Assembly: GCF_024508315.1 (NCBI RefSeq)
Contig: NZ_CP101987.1
Coordinates: 2,852,001-2,916,000, forward strand
DNA length: 64,000 nucleotides
Direction of reading: 5' to 3'
From: Cellulomonas xiejunii
GTDB lineage: Bacteria > Actinomycetota > Actinomycetes > Actinomycetales > Cellulomonadaceae
Shown: positions 28,406 to 37,162 of the stretch, one piece after another
Position numbering within the stretch: position 1 is the first letter of the stretch
How the letters are laid out: every line of letters begins with the position of its first letter
Program-made: the position numbers and the translations under genes
Notes under the pieces: generated by a model
Told to the model about the DNA's origin: nothing
Seen by the model: only the letters and a program-made list of their open reading frames with translations
Databases searched by the model: none

Positions 28406-29401
28406 TCACAGGGGTGCCGACTGCGCAACGGCCGCCAACGCCTCGTGGACGAGTCCCGGGATCGTACGGGACCGGTGCACCGAACGGTCCAGGGGCACCC
28501 GTTCCTCGGCGACGTCGGGCACCATGACGAACTGCGGCAGGTCGGTGCGCTCCTGCGCGAGGCGCGCCACGACCGACAGGTCCGGGGTCGCGGACTCCGA
28601 CAGGGTCACCACCGCGCGCGCCCGCGTCATGAGGGCCAGCTCGCCCGCGTGCCGCGTCGAGACCGGCCCGCCGACGAGCCGCGCGTCGACACCACCGTCG
28701 ACGAGTGCTGCCGCGAGGACGTGCGCGACGACGGGCCGCGGCTCCCCCGGCACCGGCAGGAGCAGGACCACGGGCGCGCCGGTGGGCGGGGGTGCTGCGG
28801 TGCGGGCCCGCAGCGCACCGAGCACGGCGCCGACCAGGGTCTCGCGCGCGTCGACCCCCGGGCGCTCGACGACGGTCCGCCGCGCGAGCGCGGCCAGGGC
28901 CGGCTGCACGCGGTCGACCCACCACCGCGACAGGTCGAGCCCCGCCGGGTCGAGGAGCGCCGCACAACGGTCGACGCGGCCGGTCAGCGCGGCGTCGACG
29001 AGCGCTGCGACGCCCGCGGCGGCGCCGGCCGGACCGCTGGCGAGGGACGTCCCGGACGCGCCCGGTGCCGTCGCGCCGGGGACGGGGAGCCGCCCGGTGA
29101 GGTCGTCGCTGCCAGCGGTGGGGACCGGGTGCGTGACGACGCCCGGGACCTCGGAGGACAGCGCCAGCCGTGCGGCCTCGGCCGGGGCAACCCCGTCGAT
29201 GGTGAGCCGGCGCATCACCATGAGCCGCTCGAGGTCGTGGGTCGTGTAGCGGCGGTGCGCGCCGGCGGAGTGCTCGGAGGGCCCCAGGCCGTAGCGCCGG
29301 TCCCAGGTCCGCAGGGTCGCGGGGGCGACACCGAGGCGGCGCGCGACGGCCGCGACGGTCAGCGCCGGACCAGCAGGGGGCTCGTCGGCTGCGGGGTCCA
29401 T
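28406..29401 (-). CDS. MerR-family regulator with B12-binding-like C-terminal domain
   Basis: 331 residues. The N-terminal MerR winged helix reads LTVAAVARRLGVAPATLRTW and RRYTTHDLERLMVMRRLTID. The C-terminal half resembles the helical plus Rossmann cobalamin-binding module of CarH-like regulators (VVLLLPVPGEPRPVVAHVLA, RAVVTLSESATPDLSVV), but I see no DxHxxG metal-ligand motif, so cobalamin binding is doubtful. ATG 29401 starts just before the winged helix; the longer upstream frame has no features. Upstream of bldM and divergent from whiD, in a developmental-regulator cluster. Confidence 0.8.
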   Translation of the reverse strand: MDPAADEPPAGPALTVAAVARRLGVAPATLRTWDRRYGLGPSEHSAGAHRRYTTHDLERLMVMRRLTIDGVAPAEAARLALSSEVPGVVTHPVPTAGSDDLTGRLPVPGATAPGASGTSLASGPAGAAAGVAALVDAALTGRVDRCAALLDPAGLDLSRWWVDRVQPALAALARRTVVERPGVDARETLVGAVLGALRARTAAPPPTGAPVVLLLPVPGEPRPVVAHVLAAALVDGGVDARLVGGPVSTRHAGELALMTRARAVVTLSESATPDLSVVARLAQERTDLPQFVMVPDVAEERVPLDRSVHRSRTIPGLVHEALAAVAQSAPL

Positions 29402-29660
29402 GAAGCGATTGTGCCAGCCGCATGGCGCGATCCCACGAGCGCGCGCCGAGCGCAGACCGTCGTCACGGACGGGCGTCCTGCACCCGCGTCCAGATCGCGC
29501 CAGGCACCGATTCACATGATCGCGTCAGAAACTGGGCCTTGAACAACTTCTGAAGCGGTTGTAGCGTGGCGTCACGTCGACACGGGGTACCGGGTCGGCC
29601 ACCGACTTTCGTCCCGGTCCAGCACCGCAGGACGACCACGTAGTAGCCAAGGAGGAACAC

Positions 29661-29957
29661 ATGGCCGAGATCTCGCGTCTTCCCGGACCGGTGATGGACC
29701 TGTGGGAGTGGCAGTTCGACGGCGCCTGCCGCGATGCTGACCAGGACCTCTTCTTCCACCCCGAGGGGGAGCGTGGCTCGGCCCGGCGGCGCCGTGCGGA
29801 GGCCGCCAAGGCCATCTGCGCGACGTGCCCCGTGCTCAAGGAGTGCCGCGAGCAGTCGCTGGCCGTGCGCGAGCCGTACGGCGTGTGGGGCGGGCTGTCG
29901 GAGGAGGAGCGCGCCACCGTCCTCGCCGAGCGCGCCGGGCGCCGCGTCACCGCCTGA
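29661..29957 (+). CDS. whiD: WhiB-family iron-sulfur regulator (WhiD/WhiB3 type)
   Basis: 98 residues with the four Wbl cysteines (C23, C53, C56, C62 in GACRDAD and ICATCPVLKEC) and the turn EPYGVWGGLSEEER. The N-terminus MAEISRLPGPVMDLWEWQ and FFHPEGERG match WhiD/WhiB3 as I remember them. These proteins bind a 4Fe-4S cluster and act with the primary sigma factor. AAGGAGG lies 6 nt before the ATG. It is followed by a perfect palindromic terminator shared with groES. Confidence 0.92.
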   Translation: MAEISRLPGPVMDLWEWQFDGACRDADQDLFFHPEGERGSARRRRAEAAKAICATCPVLKECREQSLAVREPYGVWGGLSEEERATVLAERAGRRVTA

Positions 29958-29993
29958 GCCCCTGAACCTCCGCACGGCCTGAACCTCCATACG

Positions 29994-30035
29994 CACGACG
30001 AAGGCCCCCTCCCGCGGGAGGGGGCCTTCGTCGTG
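29994..30035. terminator. Perfect 42-bp palindrome terminator
   Basis: 21-bp arms with no mismatch (CACGACGAAGGCCCCCTCCC onward) between convergent whiD and groES. A very stable hairpin from either strand, well placed as a bidirectional terminator. Confidence 0.85.
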
Positions 30036-30068
30036 CCGGGGACGGGTCCCCGGTCAGCAGAGCTGTCG

Positions 30069-30362
30069 TCAGGCGACGACGGCGAGGATGTCGCGCGCCG
30101 AGAGGATGAGGTACTCCTCACCCGCGTACTTCACCTCGGTGCCGCCGTACTTCGAGTAGATGACCTTGTCGCCCACGGCCACGTCCAGCGGCACGCGGTT
30201 GCCCTTGTCGTCGATCCGACCCGGGCCCACCGCCAGGACCTCGCCCTCCTGGGGCTTCTCCTTGGCGCTGTCCGGGATGACGAGACCCGACGCGGTCGTG
30301 GTCTCGGCCTCGAGGGCCTTGACAACGATGCGGTCCTCGAGGGGCTTGATGGAGACCGACAC
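30069..30362 (-). CDS. groES: GroES co-chaperonin
   Basis: 97 residues, standard GroES length: [60 protein letters not shown]. It forms the heptameric lid of the GroEL chamber. GTG 30362 has AGGGGAGG just upstream; a longer frame reads through the CIRCE region and is rejected. groEL does not follow: the gene ends at a terminator shared with whiD. Two CIRCE sites upstream imply HrcA repression and heat induction. Confidence 0.96.
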   Translation of the reverse strand: MSVSIKPLEDRIVVKALEAETTTASGLVIPDSAKEKPQEGEVLAVGPGRIDDKGNRVPLDVAVGDKVIYSKYGGTEVKYAGEEYLILSARDILAVVA

Positions 30363-30451
30363 AGCGGACCTCCCCTTCGCATGTGTGAGTAGTTCAGGAG
30401 TCTGCGCCGCACCGTCGCACCGTCGTCGCGGGAGCCGGGCCACGGGAGCGG

Positions 30452-30478
30452 TTGGCACCCTCACCAGGAGAGTGCCAG
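30452..30478. promoter_or_regulatory. CIRCE element (promoter-distal, degenerate)
   Basis: TTGGCACCC-N9-GAGTGCCAG with exact 9-bp spacing; two mismatches per arm against TTAGCACTC-N9-GAGTGCTAA. It lies 90 bp upstream of the groES start, between that start and the better-conserved CIRCE. Probable second HrcA site. Confidence 0.7.
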
Positions 30479-30498
30479 TTCCTCACTCTAGGAACGCG

Positions 30499-30525
30499 TT
30501 AGCACTCGGTCAACCCGAGTGCCAG
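30499..30525. promoter_or_regulatory. CIRCE element (HrcA operator)
   Basis: TTAGCACTC-N9-GAGTGCCAG: the left arm is a perfect match and the right arm has two mismatches. The HrcA repressor is expected to bind here and release groES after heat shock. The divergent methyltransferase start is 86 bp away, so its promoter may also be affected. Confidence 0.88.
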
Positions 30526-30610
30526 AACCCACCCTCACGCGCGCCTCCACGGCACCCTCTCGACCCGGCGTGGTGGGAGCGACGGCCGGTGACGTGGGAA
30601 GGTTGGCGGT

Positions 30611-31813
30611 GTGGACGACGCCGCACTGGTCAAGCTGCTCAGTCCCGACGGCTGGGCACTGCTCCAGGCCCTGCCGCCGTACGACGAGCGGCTCGCGCTG
30701 CCGCTGGCCGAGCGCCTGCAGAAGGACGGGCTCGACCCCGCCCTGGTGTCCGCCGCGCTCACCCAGTCCCGGTTGCGCCTGCGGGCGCGCGGCAAGCTCG
30801 GCGACTTCGCCGAGGGCATGCTGTTCACGGTCGCGGGCCTCGAGCAGGCGACGCGCCTCGAGGTCGCGGCGCACCACGCGCGGCGCTACCGCGACGCCGG
30901 GTGCAGATACGTCGCCGACCTGACCTGTGGGCTCGGGGCCGACGCGCTCGCGATGGCCGGCATCGGCATCCGCGTGCTCGCCACCGACGTCGACGAGACG
31001 ACCGCAGCGCTCGCGACCGTCAACCTGCGCGCCTTCCCCGAGGTCGAGGTCCGCATGGGCGACGGGCTGGCGCTCGACCTGGCGGCCGAGGGTGTCGACG
31101 GCGTGTACGCCGACCCGGCGCGGCGCACGGGCACCGGCCGACGCGTGTTCGACCCCCGGGCCTACTCCCCACCGCTCGACGAGGTCCTCGCCGTCCGCAC
31201 GACGGTCCCCGCGCTCGGGCTGAAGCTGGGACCAGGCATCGCGCACCGCGACCTGCCCCACGACGCCGAGGCGCAGTGGGTGTCGTCCGGCGGTGAGGTC
31301 GTGGAGCTGGGCCTGTGGTTCGGACCGCTGGCACCCGACGGGCCTGGTCGCTCGGCCCTGGTCCTGCGCGAGGGCAGCGCGCACGCCCTGCGGGCCGACC
31401 CCGACGGCGACGACGACGCACCGCCCGTCGGCCCGGTCGGGGGGTACCTGTACGAGCCGGACGGGGCCGTCATCCGCGCCGGTCTCGTCGGGACGATCGC
31501 GTACCGGGTGCGCGGCCGGCTCATCGACCCCACGATCGCCTACGTGACCTCCGACGCCCTGGCCGACCGCGCCGCCTGGCAGCCGCTCGCGACCGCGTAC
31601 CGCGTCCTGGACGACCTGCCCTTCGGGCTCAAGCGGCTGCGCACGTACCTGCGCGAGCGGGACGTCGGGCGGCTCACGATCAAGAAGCGCGGCACCGCCG
31701 TCGTGCCCGAGACGCTGCGCCGGCAGCTCGACCTGCGCGGGAGCGCCGAGGGCACGGTCGTGCTCACGCGCGTCGCCGGGCAGCAGCGGGTGCTCGTCGT
31801 GGAGCCCGTCTGA
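30611..31813 (+). CDS. Class I SAM-dependent methyltransferase (THUMP-like)
   Basis: 400 residues. SAM-binding motif I is VADLTCGLGADALAMAG, the acidic residue after strand 2 is in VLATDVDET, and a DPAR motif (YADPARRTGTGRRVFDP) sits at the motif IV position. The C-terminal part (LPFGLKRLRTYLRERDVGRL, KKRGTAVVPETLRRQL) fits the THUMP-like domain often found in these actinobacterial proteins. Target is unknown; a nucleic-acid substrate is possible. GTG 30611 start. The end overlaps the next gene by 1 nt (TGATG). Confidence 0.8.
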   Translation: MDDAALVKLLSPDGWALLQALPPYDERLALPLAERLQKDGLDPALVSAALTQSRLRLRARGKLGDFAEGMLFTVAGLEQATRLEVAAHHARRYRDAGCRYVADLTCGLGADALAMAGIGIRVLATDVDETTAALATVNLRAFPEVEVRMGDGLALDLAAEGVDGVYADPARRTGTGRRVFDPRAYSPPLDEVLAVRTTVPALGLKLGPGIAHRDLPHDAEAQWVSSGGEVVELGLWFGPLAPDGPGRSALVLREGSAHALRADPDGDDDAPPVGPVGGYLYEPDGAVIRAGLVGTIAYRVRGRLIDPTIAYVTSDALADRAAWQPLATAYRVLDDLPFGLKRLRTYLRERDVGRLTIKKRGTAVVPETLRRQLDLRGSAEGTVVLTRVAGQQRVLVVEPV

Positions 31814-32961
31814 TGGCGGCGCCGGTCTCGCTGCCGTTCGCGCGCTCCGAGCGCTCGACCGTGGGCATCGAGTGGGAGGTGGCGCTCGTCGACGCCGACT
31901 CCGGTGACCTGCGGCAGGCGGCGCAGGCGATCTTCGAGGCCGTGCAGCCCGCCGACGGCACCGACCACCCCCACATCACCCCCGAGCTGCTGCTCAACAC
32001 GGTCGAGCTCTCCTCGGGCAAGTGCCGGACGGTCGCCGAGGCCGGTGCCGACCTGCAGCGCGCGCTCGACGAGGTGGCGACCGCCGCCCGCCCGCTGCGC
32101 ATCGAGATCATGGGTGCGGGCACCCACCCGTTCGCCAACTGGGCGACGCAGCGCGTCACCGACAAGGAGCGCTACGCGACGCTCATCGACCGCACCCAGT
32201 GGTGGGGCCGTCAGATGCTCATCTACGGCGTGCACGTCCACGTGGGCGTCGAGGACCGGGACAAGGTGCTGCCGCTGAGCCGCGCGATGCTCACCGTGTT
32301 CCCGCACATCCAGTCGCTGTCGGCGTCGTCACCGTTCTGGGGCGGCAAGGACACCGGGTACGCGTCGAACCGGGCGCTGCTGTTCCAGCAGCTGCCCACC
32401 GCCGGCCTGCCGCCGCAGTTCGAGCGGTGGGAGCAGCTCGAGCAGTACGTGGGCGACATGATCCACACCGGGGTGATCGACGAGGTCAACGAGGTCCGCT
32501 GGGACATCCGCCCGTCGCCGCGCTTCGGCACCCTCGAGATGCGCATCGCGGACGGCGCGGCGAGCCTGCTCGAGGTCACCGCGATCAGCGCGTTCACGCA
32601 CTGCCTCGTCGAGCACTTCTCCTCGATGATCGACGCGGGCGAGCCCCTGCCGACCATGCCGCCGTGGTTCGTGCAGGAGAACAAGTGGCGCTCGGCGCGC
32701 TACGGCATGGACGCGATCGTCATCACGAACGCGGCCGGCGACGAGGAGCTCGTGACCGACTCGGTGAGCCGGTGGCTCGCCGAGCTCGCGCCCGTCGCCG
32801 AGCGCCTGGGCTGCGCGGCCGAGCTCGAGCAGGTGCGCGTCATCCTGCGGAAGGGTGCGTCGTACCAGCGGCAGCGTGCTGTCGCGCGACGCAACGCGGG
32901 CGAGCTGGAGCCGGTGGTGCGTGCGCTGGTCGCCGAGCTCGCGGCCGGCCGGCCGCTCTAG
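31813..32961 (+). CDS. YbdK-type carboxylate-amine (glutamate-cysteine) ligase
   Basis: 382 residues of the GCS2/YbdK family: STVGIEWEVALVDADSGDL, ITPELLLNTVELSSGKC, the metal-site region IYGVHVHVGVEDRDKVLPLS, and SPRFGTLEMRIADGA. The family ligates glutamate to cysteine or other amines using ATP; actual substrate is uncertain. ATG 31813 is coupled to the methyltransferase stop. The 3' end overlaps the convergent membrane-protein gene by four bases (CTAG, a stop codon on each strand). Confidence 0.85.
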   Translation: MAAPVSLPFARSERSTVGIEWEVALVDADSGDLRQAAQAIFEAVQPADGTDHPHITPELLLNTVELSSGKCRTVAEAGADLQRALDEVATAARPLRIEIMGAGTHPFANWATQRVTDKERYATLIDRTQWWGRQMLIYGVHVHVGVEDRDKVLPLSRAMLTVFPHIQSLSASSPFWGGKDTGYASNRALLFQQLPTAGLPPQFERWEQLEQYVGDMIHTGVIDEVNEVRWDIRPSPRFGTLEMRIADGAASLLEVTAISAFTHCLVEHFSSMIDAGEPLPTMPPWFVQENKWRSARYGMDAIVITNAAGDEELVTDSVSRWLAELAPVAERLGCAAELEQVRVILRKGASYQRQRAVARRNAGELEPVVRALVAELAAGRPL

Positions 32962-34337
32962 CCAGGCGGCGGCGGGACGGCGTCGACGCGAGCCGCAGGC
33001 TCGGCGTCGTCGAAGGGTGCCCACTGCCAGGTACGCAAGACGCCGTCGAGGGCGGCGAGCACGTGCCGCTCGTCGGGCACGCGCGTCAGCGACCACGTCC
33101 AGCTGCGCCCCTCACGGTCGAGGCGCACCTGCGTGCGCAGCACGCCGTCCACGCGGAAGGTCCGCACCAGCACGTCGCCCGCACCCGTCCGGCGTTCGGT
33201 CACCGGGCCCGCGGGCGTGACGGACGGCCCCCAGGCGGTCCGGCGGGGCTGCTCGAGGTCGCGCAGCGCGAGTCCCGCCGTCCCGTCCCACGGCGTCGAG
33301 GTGACCACCAGGTGCGCCGTCGGGCTGAGCCGCAGGTAGACCCAGGTGCGGGTGCCGTCCGGGCACGGCACGTCGGTGGCCACGGGGTCCGTCGGCACCA
33401 GGCAGCGGGCGACGGGACCGCCGTCGTCCGCCAGGACAAGCCCCAGGCCCGGGACGGCGTCGTCGACCGATGCGGGCTCGGGCTCCGGCGCCTCCGGGAC
33501 CACCGGGGCCTCCGGGACGTCCGGGACCTCCCGGGCCTCCGAGGCGCGGGGCTCGGCCGGCGTGCCGGCGGGCTCACCGGCGTCGGGCGTCCAGCGCCAC
33601 GTCGCGAGGACGGCGTCGGTCAGGCCGTCGAGGCTCGTGTCGCCCTCGCCGCGCACCACCCCCACGACGAAGGCCCAGCCGTCGCGGTCGACGTGCGTGT
33701 CGGTCACCATCGTGCGGCCCGCGACGAATGCGTGCCGTGACACGGGCCCGGCCGGGGTGAGCACCTCGACGACCTCGCCGGGGAACGCGGTGCCGGCGCG
33801 CGCCTGCGCGCGCTGCACGTGCGGACGGTCGGCGGCCGGCGCCAGGACGCAACCCTCCTCGACCTGGCCGACGCGCCCCAGGACGACGACGAGCAGCGCG
33901 CGACCACCACGGAGCAGCACCGTGGTCACCTGACGGCTGCCGCCGTCGGCCTCGAGGGCCGGGCGGCTGTGCCACGGCGCGGCGATGCGGAACCCGGGAC
34001 AGCCATCCGGTCCGGGCGGGACGGTGAGCGTGACGCGCAGCTGCGCGGGGTCGTGGCCCGCCGGCAGCCGCTCGTCACGGCTCGACCGGCCCCGCAACGG
34101 GACGGCCGCGCGCACCACGGCGCGCGCCCGCTCACGCTCGTCGGGAGACAGTGCGGGATCCATCGTCGCGAGCATGCGACGGCGCAGCAACCAGCGGTGG
34201 AGGGGCCCCACGGGCACGGCCACGAGGAGGATCCCGACCGCGGCGAGCATGACCACCACGGCCAGGACGGGCCGCATCCCGCCGCCCACCCCGATGGCGC
34301 GGGCGGCGAGGGCGAGCAGCGTCGAGGTGGTCACCAC
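32958..34337 (-). CDS. Membrane-anchored protein with internal duplication, hypothetical
   Basis: 459 residues. Hydrophobic N-terminus (about 21-43) followed by cytoplasmic-looking basic residues. Two related domains at about 147-251 and 334-443 share TPAGPV, then DRDGWAFVVGVVR versus DREGRSWTWSLTRV, then LATWRWTPD versus LRTWQWAPFDD. They are separated by a Glu/Pro/Val-rich linker (about 252-290). No family recognised. Start codon is ATG at 34337. Convergent with the YbdK-type ligase. Confidence 0.65.
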   Translation of the reverse strand: MVTTSTLLALAARAIGVGGGMRPVLAVVVMLAAVGILLVAVPVGPLHRWLLRRRMLATMDPALSPDERERARAVVRAAVPLRGRSSRDERLPAGHDPAQLRVTLTVPPGPDGCPGFRIAAPWHSRPALEADGGSRQVTTVLLRGGRALLVVVLGRVGQVEEGCVLAPAADRPHVQRAQARAGTAFPGEVVEVLTPAGPVSRHAFVAGRTMVTDTHVDRDGWAFVVGVVRGEGDTSLDGLTDAVLATWRWTPDAGEPAGTPAEPRASEAREVPDVPEAPVVPEAPEPEPASVDDAVPGLGLVLADDGGPVARCLVPTDPVATDVPCPDGTRTWVYLRLSPTAHLVVTSTPWDGTAGLALRDLEQPRRTAWGPSVTPAGPVTERRTGAGDVLVRTFRVDGVLRTQVRLDREGRSWTWSLTRVPDERHVLAALDGVLRTWQWAPFDDAEPAARVDAVPPPPG

Positions 34338-34440
34338 AGGAGTGTCGGCACGCGGTCGCGCCGTCTGAAGCGCCGGGGTCGGAGGCCGCCGGGGCGACCA
34401 CTATCTTGCTTTACCGACTACTGGGCCATACCGTTGACCC

Positions 34441-34833
34441 GTGCCCGAGCCCCGTGACCCCCAGCTCCTCAAGGGCGTGCTGCCGATGCTCACGCTCGCG
34501 GCGCTGACCCGCGAGGAGACCTACGGGTACGAGCTGGTGACGGTGCTCCGCGACGCCGGACTCGACGACCTGTCGACCGGGACGCTCTACCCGGTCCTCA
34601 CGCGCCTCGAGCGGGACGGCCTGCTGATCTCCCGTCTCGTCGCGTCGGCCTCCGGACCTGCACGCAAGTACTACCGGCTCAGCGCACCGGGCCGCGCCGC
34701 CCTCGCCGCCCAGCGCGACGCCTGGGTGGACCTGGTCGCGACCGCCGAGCGCGTGCTCGGCGCGGCCGCGCCACCGACCGACCCGCCGGACGCAGCCGCG
34801 CCCGTGCCCGCCCCCACGGGGAGCCCACGATGA
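34441..34833 (+). CDS. PadR-family transcriptional regulator
   Basis: 130 residues. The winged helix matches PadR: LPMLTLAALTREETYGYELV, LSTGTLYPVLTRLERDGLL, ARKYYRLSAPGRAAL. The last 20 residues are Ala/Pro-rich. GTG 34441 has no obvious Shine-Dalgarno, so it may be leaderless. It overlaps the next gene by 4 nt (ATGA), an arrangement common for PadR regulators and the small membrane proteins they control. Confidence 0.9.
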   Translation: MPEPRDPQLLKGVLPMLTLAALTREETYGYELVTVLRDAGLDDLSTGTLYPVLTRLERDGLLISRLVASASGPARKYYRLSAPGRAALAAQRDAWVDLVATAERVLGAAAPPTDPPDAAAPVPAPTGSPR

Positions 34834-35378
34834 CCACGACGGACGACCACCTGCCCACTACCGCGTACCGCCCTCCGCTGCGCGAACGGGTCCGCCTGTC
34901 CTGGTGGATGCTGCGGTTCGACGTCGCGATGCAGGACTACCCCGCACGGGAGTCCCGCCGGATCCGGCGGGAGCTGCGGGCCGCAGTCCTGGACGACGCC
35001 GCGCGCACGGGGTTCGACGACGCGCTGCGCGGCCTGGGCCGCCCACGGCGCCTCGCCGCCACCTACTACGCGGACCTCGAGCGCGAGCGCCCCCGGTGGA
35101 CCGACGGCGCGGTGCTCGCGGGCCTCATCGGCATCCTGCTGCCCGGGTACATGTGGATCGCCTGGCAGATGGGGGCACTCAGCGCGATCGACGAGATGGG
35201 CGGCGGGACCGTCGACCTCAGCTGGCTGGGCGTCCCGGCGACGTTCACGCACACCGACGACACGATCTCGATGCACACCACCGCGGGCTGGGGCCCCGTC
35301 GCGCTGTCCGGCGCGCTGTCCCTCGTGGCGTTCGCACTCGGGTCGCGCATCTGGCGACTGTGGGGCAGCGCTGCGTGA
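34830..35378 (+). CDS. Membrane protein, paralogue 1 (HAAS-like)
   Basis: 182 residues. A soluble helical N-terminus (YPARESRRIRRELRAAVLDD, AARTGFDDALRGLGRPRRLA) resembles the HAAS/DUF1700-type domain found next to PadR regulators. Two membrane helices follow, near 96-118 (VLAGLIGILLPGYMWIAWQM) and 150-175. It shares IPxxYMW/I-WxxGA and LGSRIWRLW with the next gene. Role unknown; probably under control of the adjacent PadR. Confidence 0.75.
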   Translation: MTTTDDHLPTTAYRPPLRERVRLSWWMLRFDVAMQDYPARESRRIRRELRAAVLDDAARTGFDDALRGLGRPRRLAATYYADLERERPRWTDGAVLAGLIGILLPGYMWIAWQMGALSAIDEMGGGTVDLSWLGVPATFTHTDDTISMHTTAGWGPVALSGALSLVAFALGSRIWRLWGSAA

Positions 35379-35425
35379 GGCGTCACGGACCGCTCCCCGA
35401 CCGCTCGACCGACGCAGGAGACGCG

Positions 35426-35977
35426 ATGACCACCGCGACCGCCCCCACCGCTCACGCCGCCCTCGGGTTCCGTGACCGTGCCCGCGTGCGCCGCTGGATG
35501 TGGCGGTTCACGCTCGCCATGCAGGACTACCACCCGTCCCGCGAGGCCCGACGCATCAGACGGGACCTGCGGGCCGCGCTCCTCGACGACGCCGCCCGGC
35601 TGGGCGTCGACGTCGCGCTGCGCGAGATCGGCAGCCCGTGGCGCGTCGCCGCCGACCACCTCGACGCGCTCGACAGCGCCGGACCGCGCTGGAACGACGG
35701 CGCGGTGGTGGCCGTCCTCCTGGGCTTCGGGCTGCCGCTGTACATGTGGGTCGCGTGGGCGATCGGCGCGGTCGACACCGTGGGTGCCATGGGCGGCGGC
35801 CGCGCGGAGCTGTCCTGGCTGGGCGTCCCGATGACGGCCGAGAACAGCGACGAGATGTTCGGGATCGCGTTCACGCTGGGCTGGCAGCCGTTCGCCGTCT
35901 CGCTCGGGCTCGGCGCCCTCGGCTTCGCGCTCGGCTCGCGCATCTGGCGCCTGTGGAGGCGAACGCCGGTCAGCTGA
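35426..35977 (+). CDS. Membrane protein, paralogue 2 (HAAS-like)
   Basis: 183 residues, clearly paralogous to the preceding gene: MQDYHPSREARRIRRDLRAA versus MQDYPARESRRIRRELRAA, DLSWLGVP versus ELSWLGVP, and an identical LGSRIWRLW ending. Two membrane helices in the same positions. ATG 35426 follows CAGGAG. The tandem pair plus PadR forms a three-gene unit. Function unknown. Confidence 0.75.
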   Translation: MTTATAPTAHAALGFRDRARVRRWMWRFTLAMQDYHPSREARRIRRDLRAALLDDAARLGVDVALREIGSPWRVAADHLDALDSAGPRWNDGAVVAVLLGFGLPLYMWVAWAIGAVDTVGAMGGGRAELSWLGVPMTAENSDEMFGIAFTLGWQPFAVSLGLGALGFALGSRIWRLWRRTPVS

Positions 35978-36018
35978 CGGACGCCGTCACCCACCGGGCC
36001 CGTCGGTGCGCGGACGTC

Positions 36019-37059
36019 TCAGACGAGGACCTGCGTGAGCGGCATCGTCGAGTCCACAGGCAGGTCGAGCGGCGACGGCGGCATCCCGCGCCGCACCACG
36101 GCCGAGCCGAGCGCCGCGATCATCGCGCCGTTGTCCGTGCAGTAGCGGATCGGCGGGATCCGCAGCTCGATGCCGGCCTCGGCGCAGCGGGCGGCGGCCA
36201 TGTCGCGCAGCTGGGAGTTGGCGGAGAACCCGCCGCCGACGACGAGCGTGGAGATGCCCTCCCGGCGGCAGGCCGCGATCGTCTTGGCGGTCAGCACGTC
36301 CGCGACGGCGGCCGCGAACGACGCGGCGACGTCCTCCAGCGGGATCGGCTCACCGGCGTCCTGCCGCGACTCGACCCACCGCGCCACGGCGGTCTTCAGA
36401 CCCGAGAACGAGAAGTCCGTCGCGTGCGCGGCCTGGTCCTTGGGCGCGGTCAGGCCGCGGGGGAACCGGATAGCCGTGGGGTCGCCGTCGCGCGCGAGCC
36501 GGTCGATGTGCGGACCACCGGGGTACGGCAGGCCGAGCAGCCGCCCGACCTTGTCGAACGCCTCCCCCGCGGCGTCGTCGAGCGTCGAGCCGAGCTCGGT
36601 GACGTTCACCGTGTCGTCGATCCGCAGCAGCGAGGAGTGCCCGCCCGACACGACGAGCGCCATGACCCGCTCGGGGAACGGGCCGTCGACGAGCTCGTCG
36701 ACGACCGCGTGCCCGATGACGTGGTTGACGCCGTACAGCGGCTTGCCCAGCCCGACCGCGAGCGCCTTGGCGGCGGCGGCACCGATCGTCAGCGGACCGA
36801 CCAGCCCCGGCCCGGCCGTCACGGCGATCGCGTCGACCTCGTCGAGCGTCACCTCGGCGGTCGCGAGCGCGCGCTCGATCGTCGGCACCATCGCCTCGAG
36901 GTGCGCGCGCGCCGCGATCTCGGGGATGATCCCGCCGAACCGCGCGTGCTCGTCGACCGAGCTGGCGACGGCGTCGACCAGCAGGTCGTACCCGCGCACG
37001 ATGCCGACGCCGGTCTCGTCGCAGGAGGTCTCGATGCCGAGGACCAGGGGTTCGCTCAC
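36019..37059 (-). CDS. tsaD: tRNA threonylcarbamoyladenosine biosynthesis protein TsaD
   Basis: 346 residues of the Kae1/TsaD family: [19 protein letters not shown], metal-ligand His residues in [26 protein letters not shown], and [14 protein letters not shown]. With TsaB and TsaE it transfers threonylcarbamoyl to A37 of ANN-decoding tRNAs. The GTG at 37057-37059 gives the standard N-terminus. It is separated from tsaB and tsaE by sseA, rimI and a divergent nitroreductase gene. Confidence 0.96.
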   Translation of the reverse strand: MSEPLVLGIETSCDETGVGIVRGYDLLVDAVASSVDEHARFGGIIPEIAARAHLEAMVPTIERALATAEVTLDEVDAIAVTAGPGLVGPLTIGAAAAKALAVGLGKPLYGVNHVIGHAVVDELVDGPFPERVMALVVSGGHSSLLRIDDTVNVTELGSTLDDAAGEAFDKVGRLLGLPYPGGPHIDRLARDGDPTAIRFPRGLTAPKDQAAHATDFSFSGLKTAVARWVESRQDAGEPIPLEDVAASFAAAVADVLTAKTIAACRREGISTLVVGGGFSANSQLRDMAAARCAEAGIELRIPPIRYCTDNGAMIAALGSAVVRRGMPPSPLDLPVDSTMPLTQVLV

Positions 37060-37162
37060 GCCCCTCAGGATAGGCGGGGCGACACGCGTGACCGGCCTCA
37101 CAGTTGCCTGGGGGTATCGATGCGAACGCAACGACGTTGTGGAGGAGGTGACTCTCTCCGAC

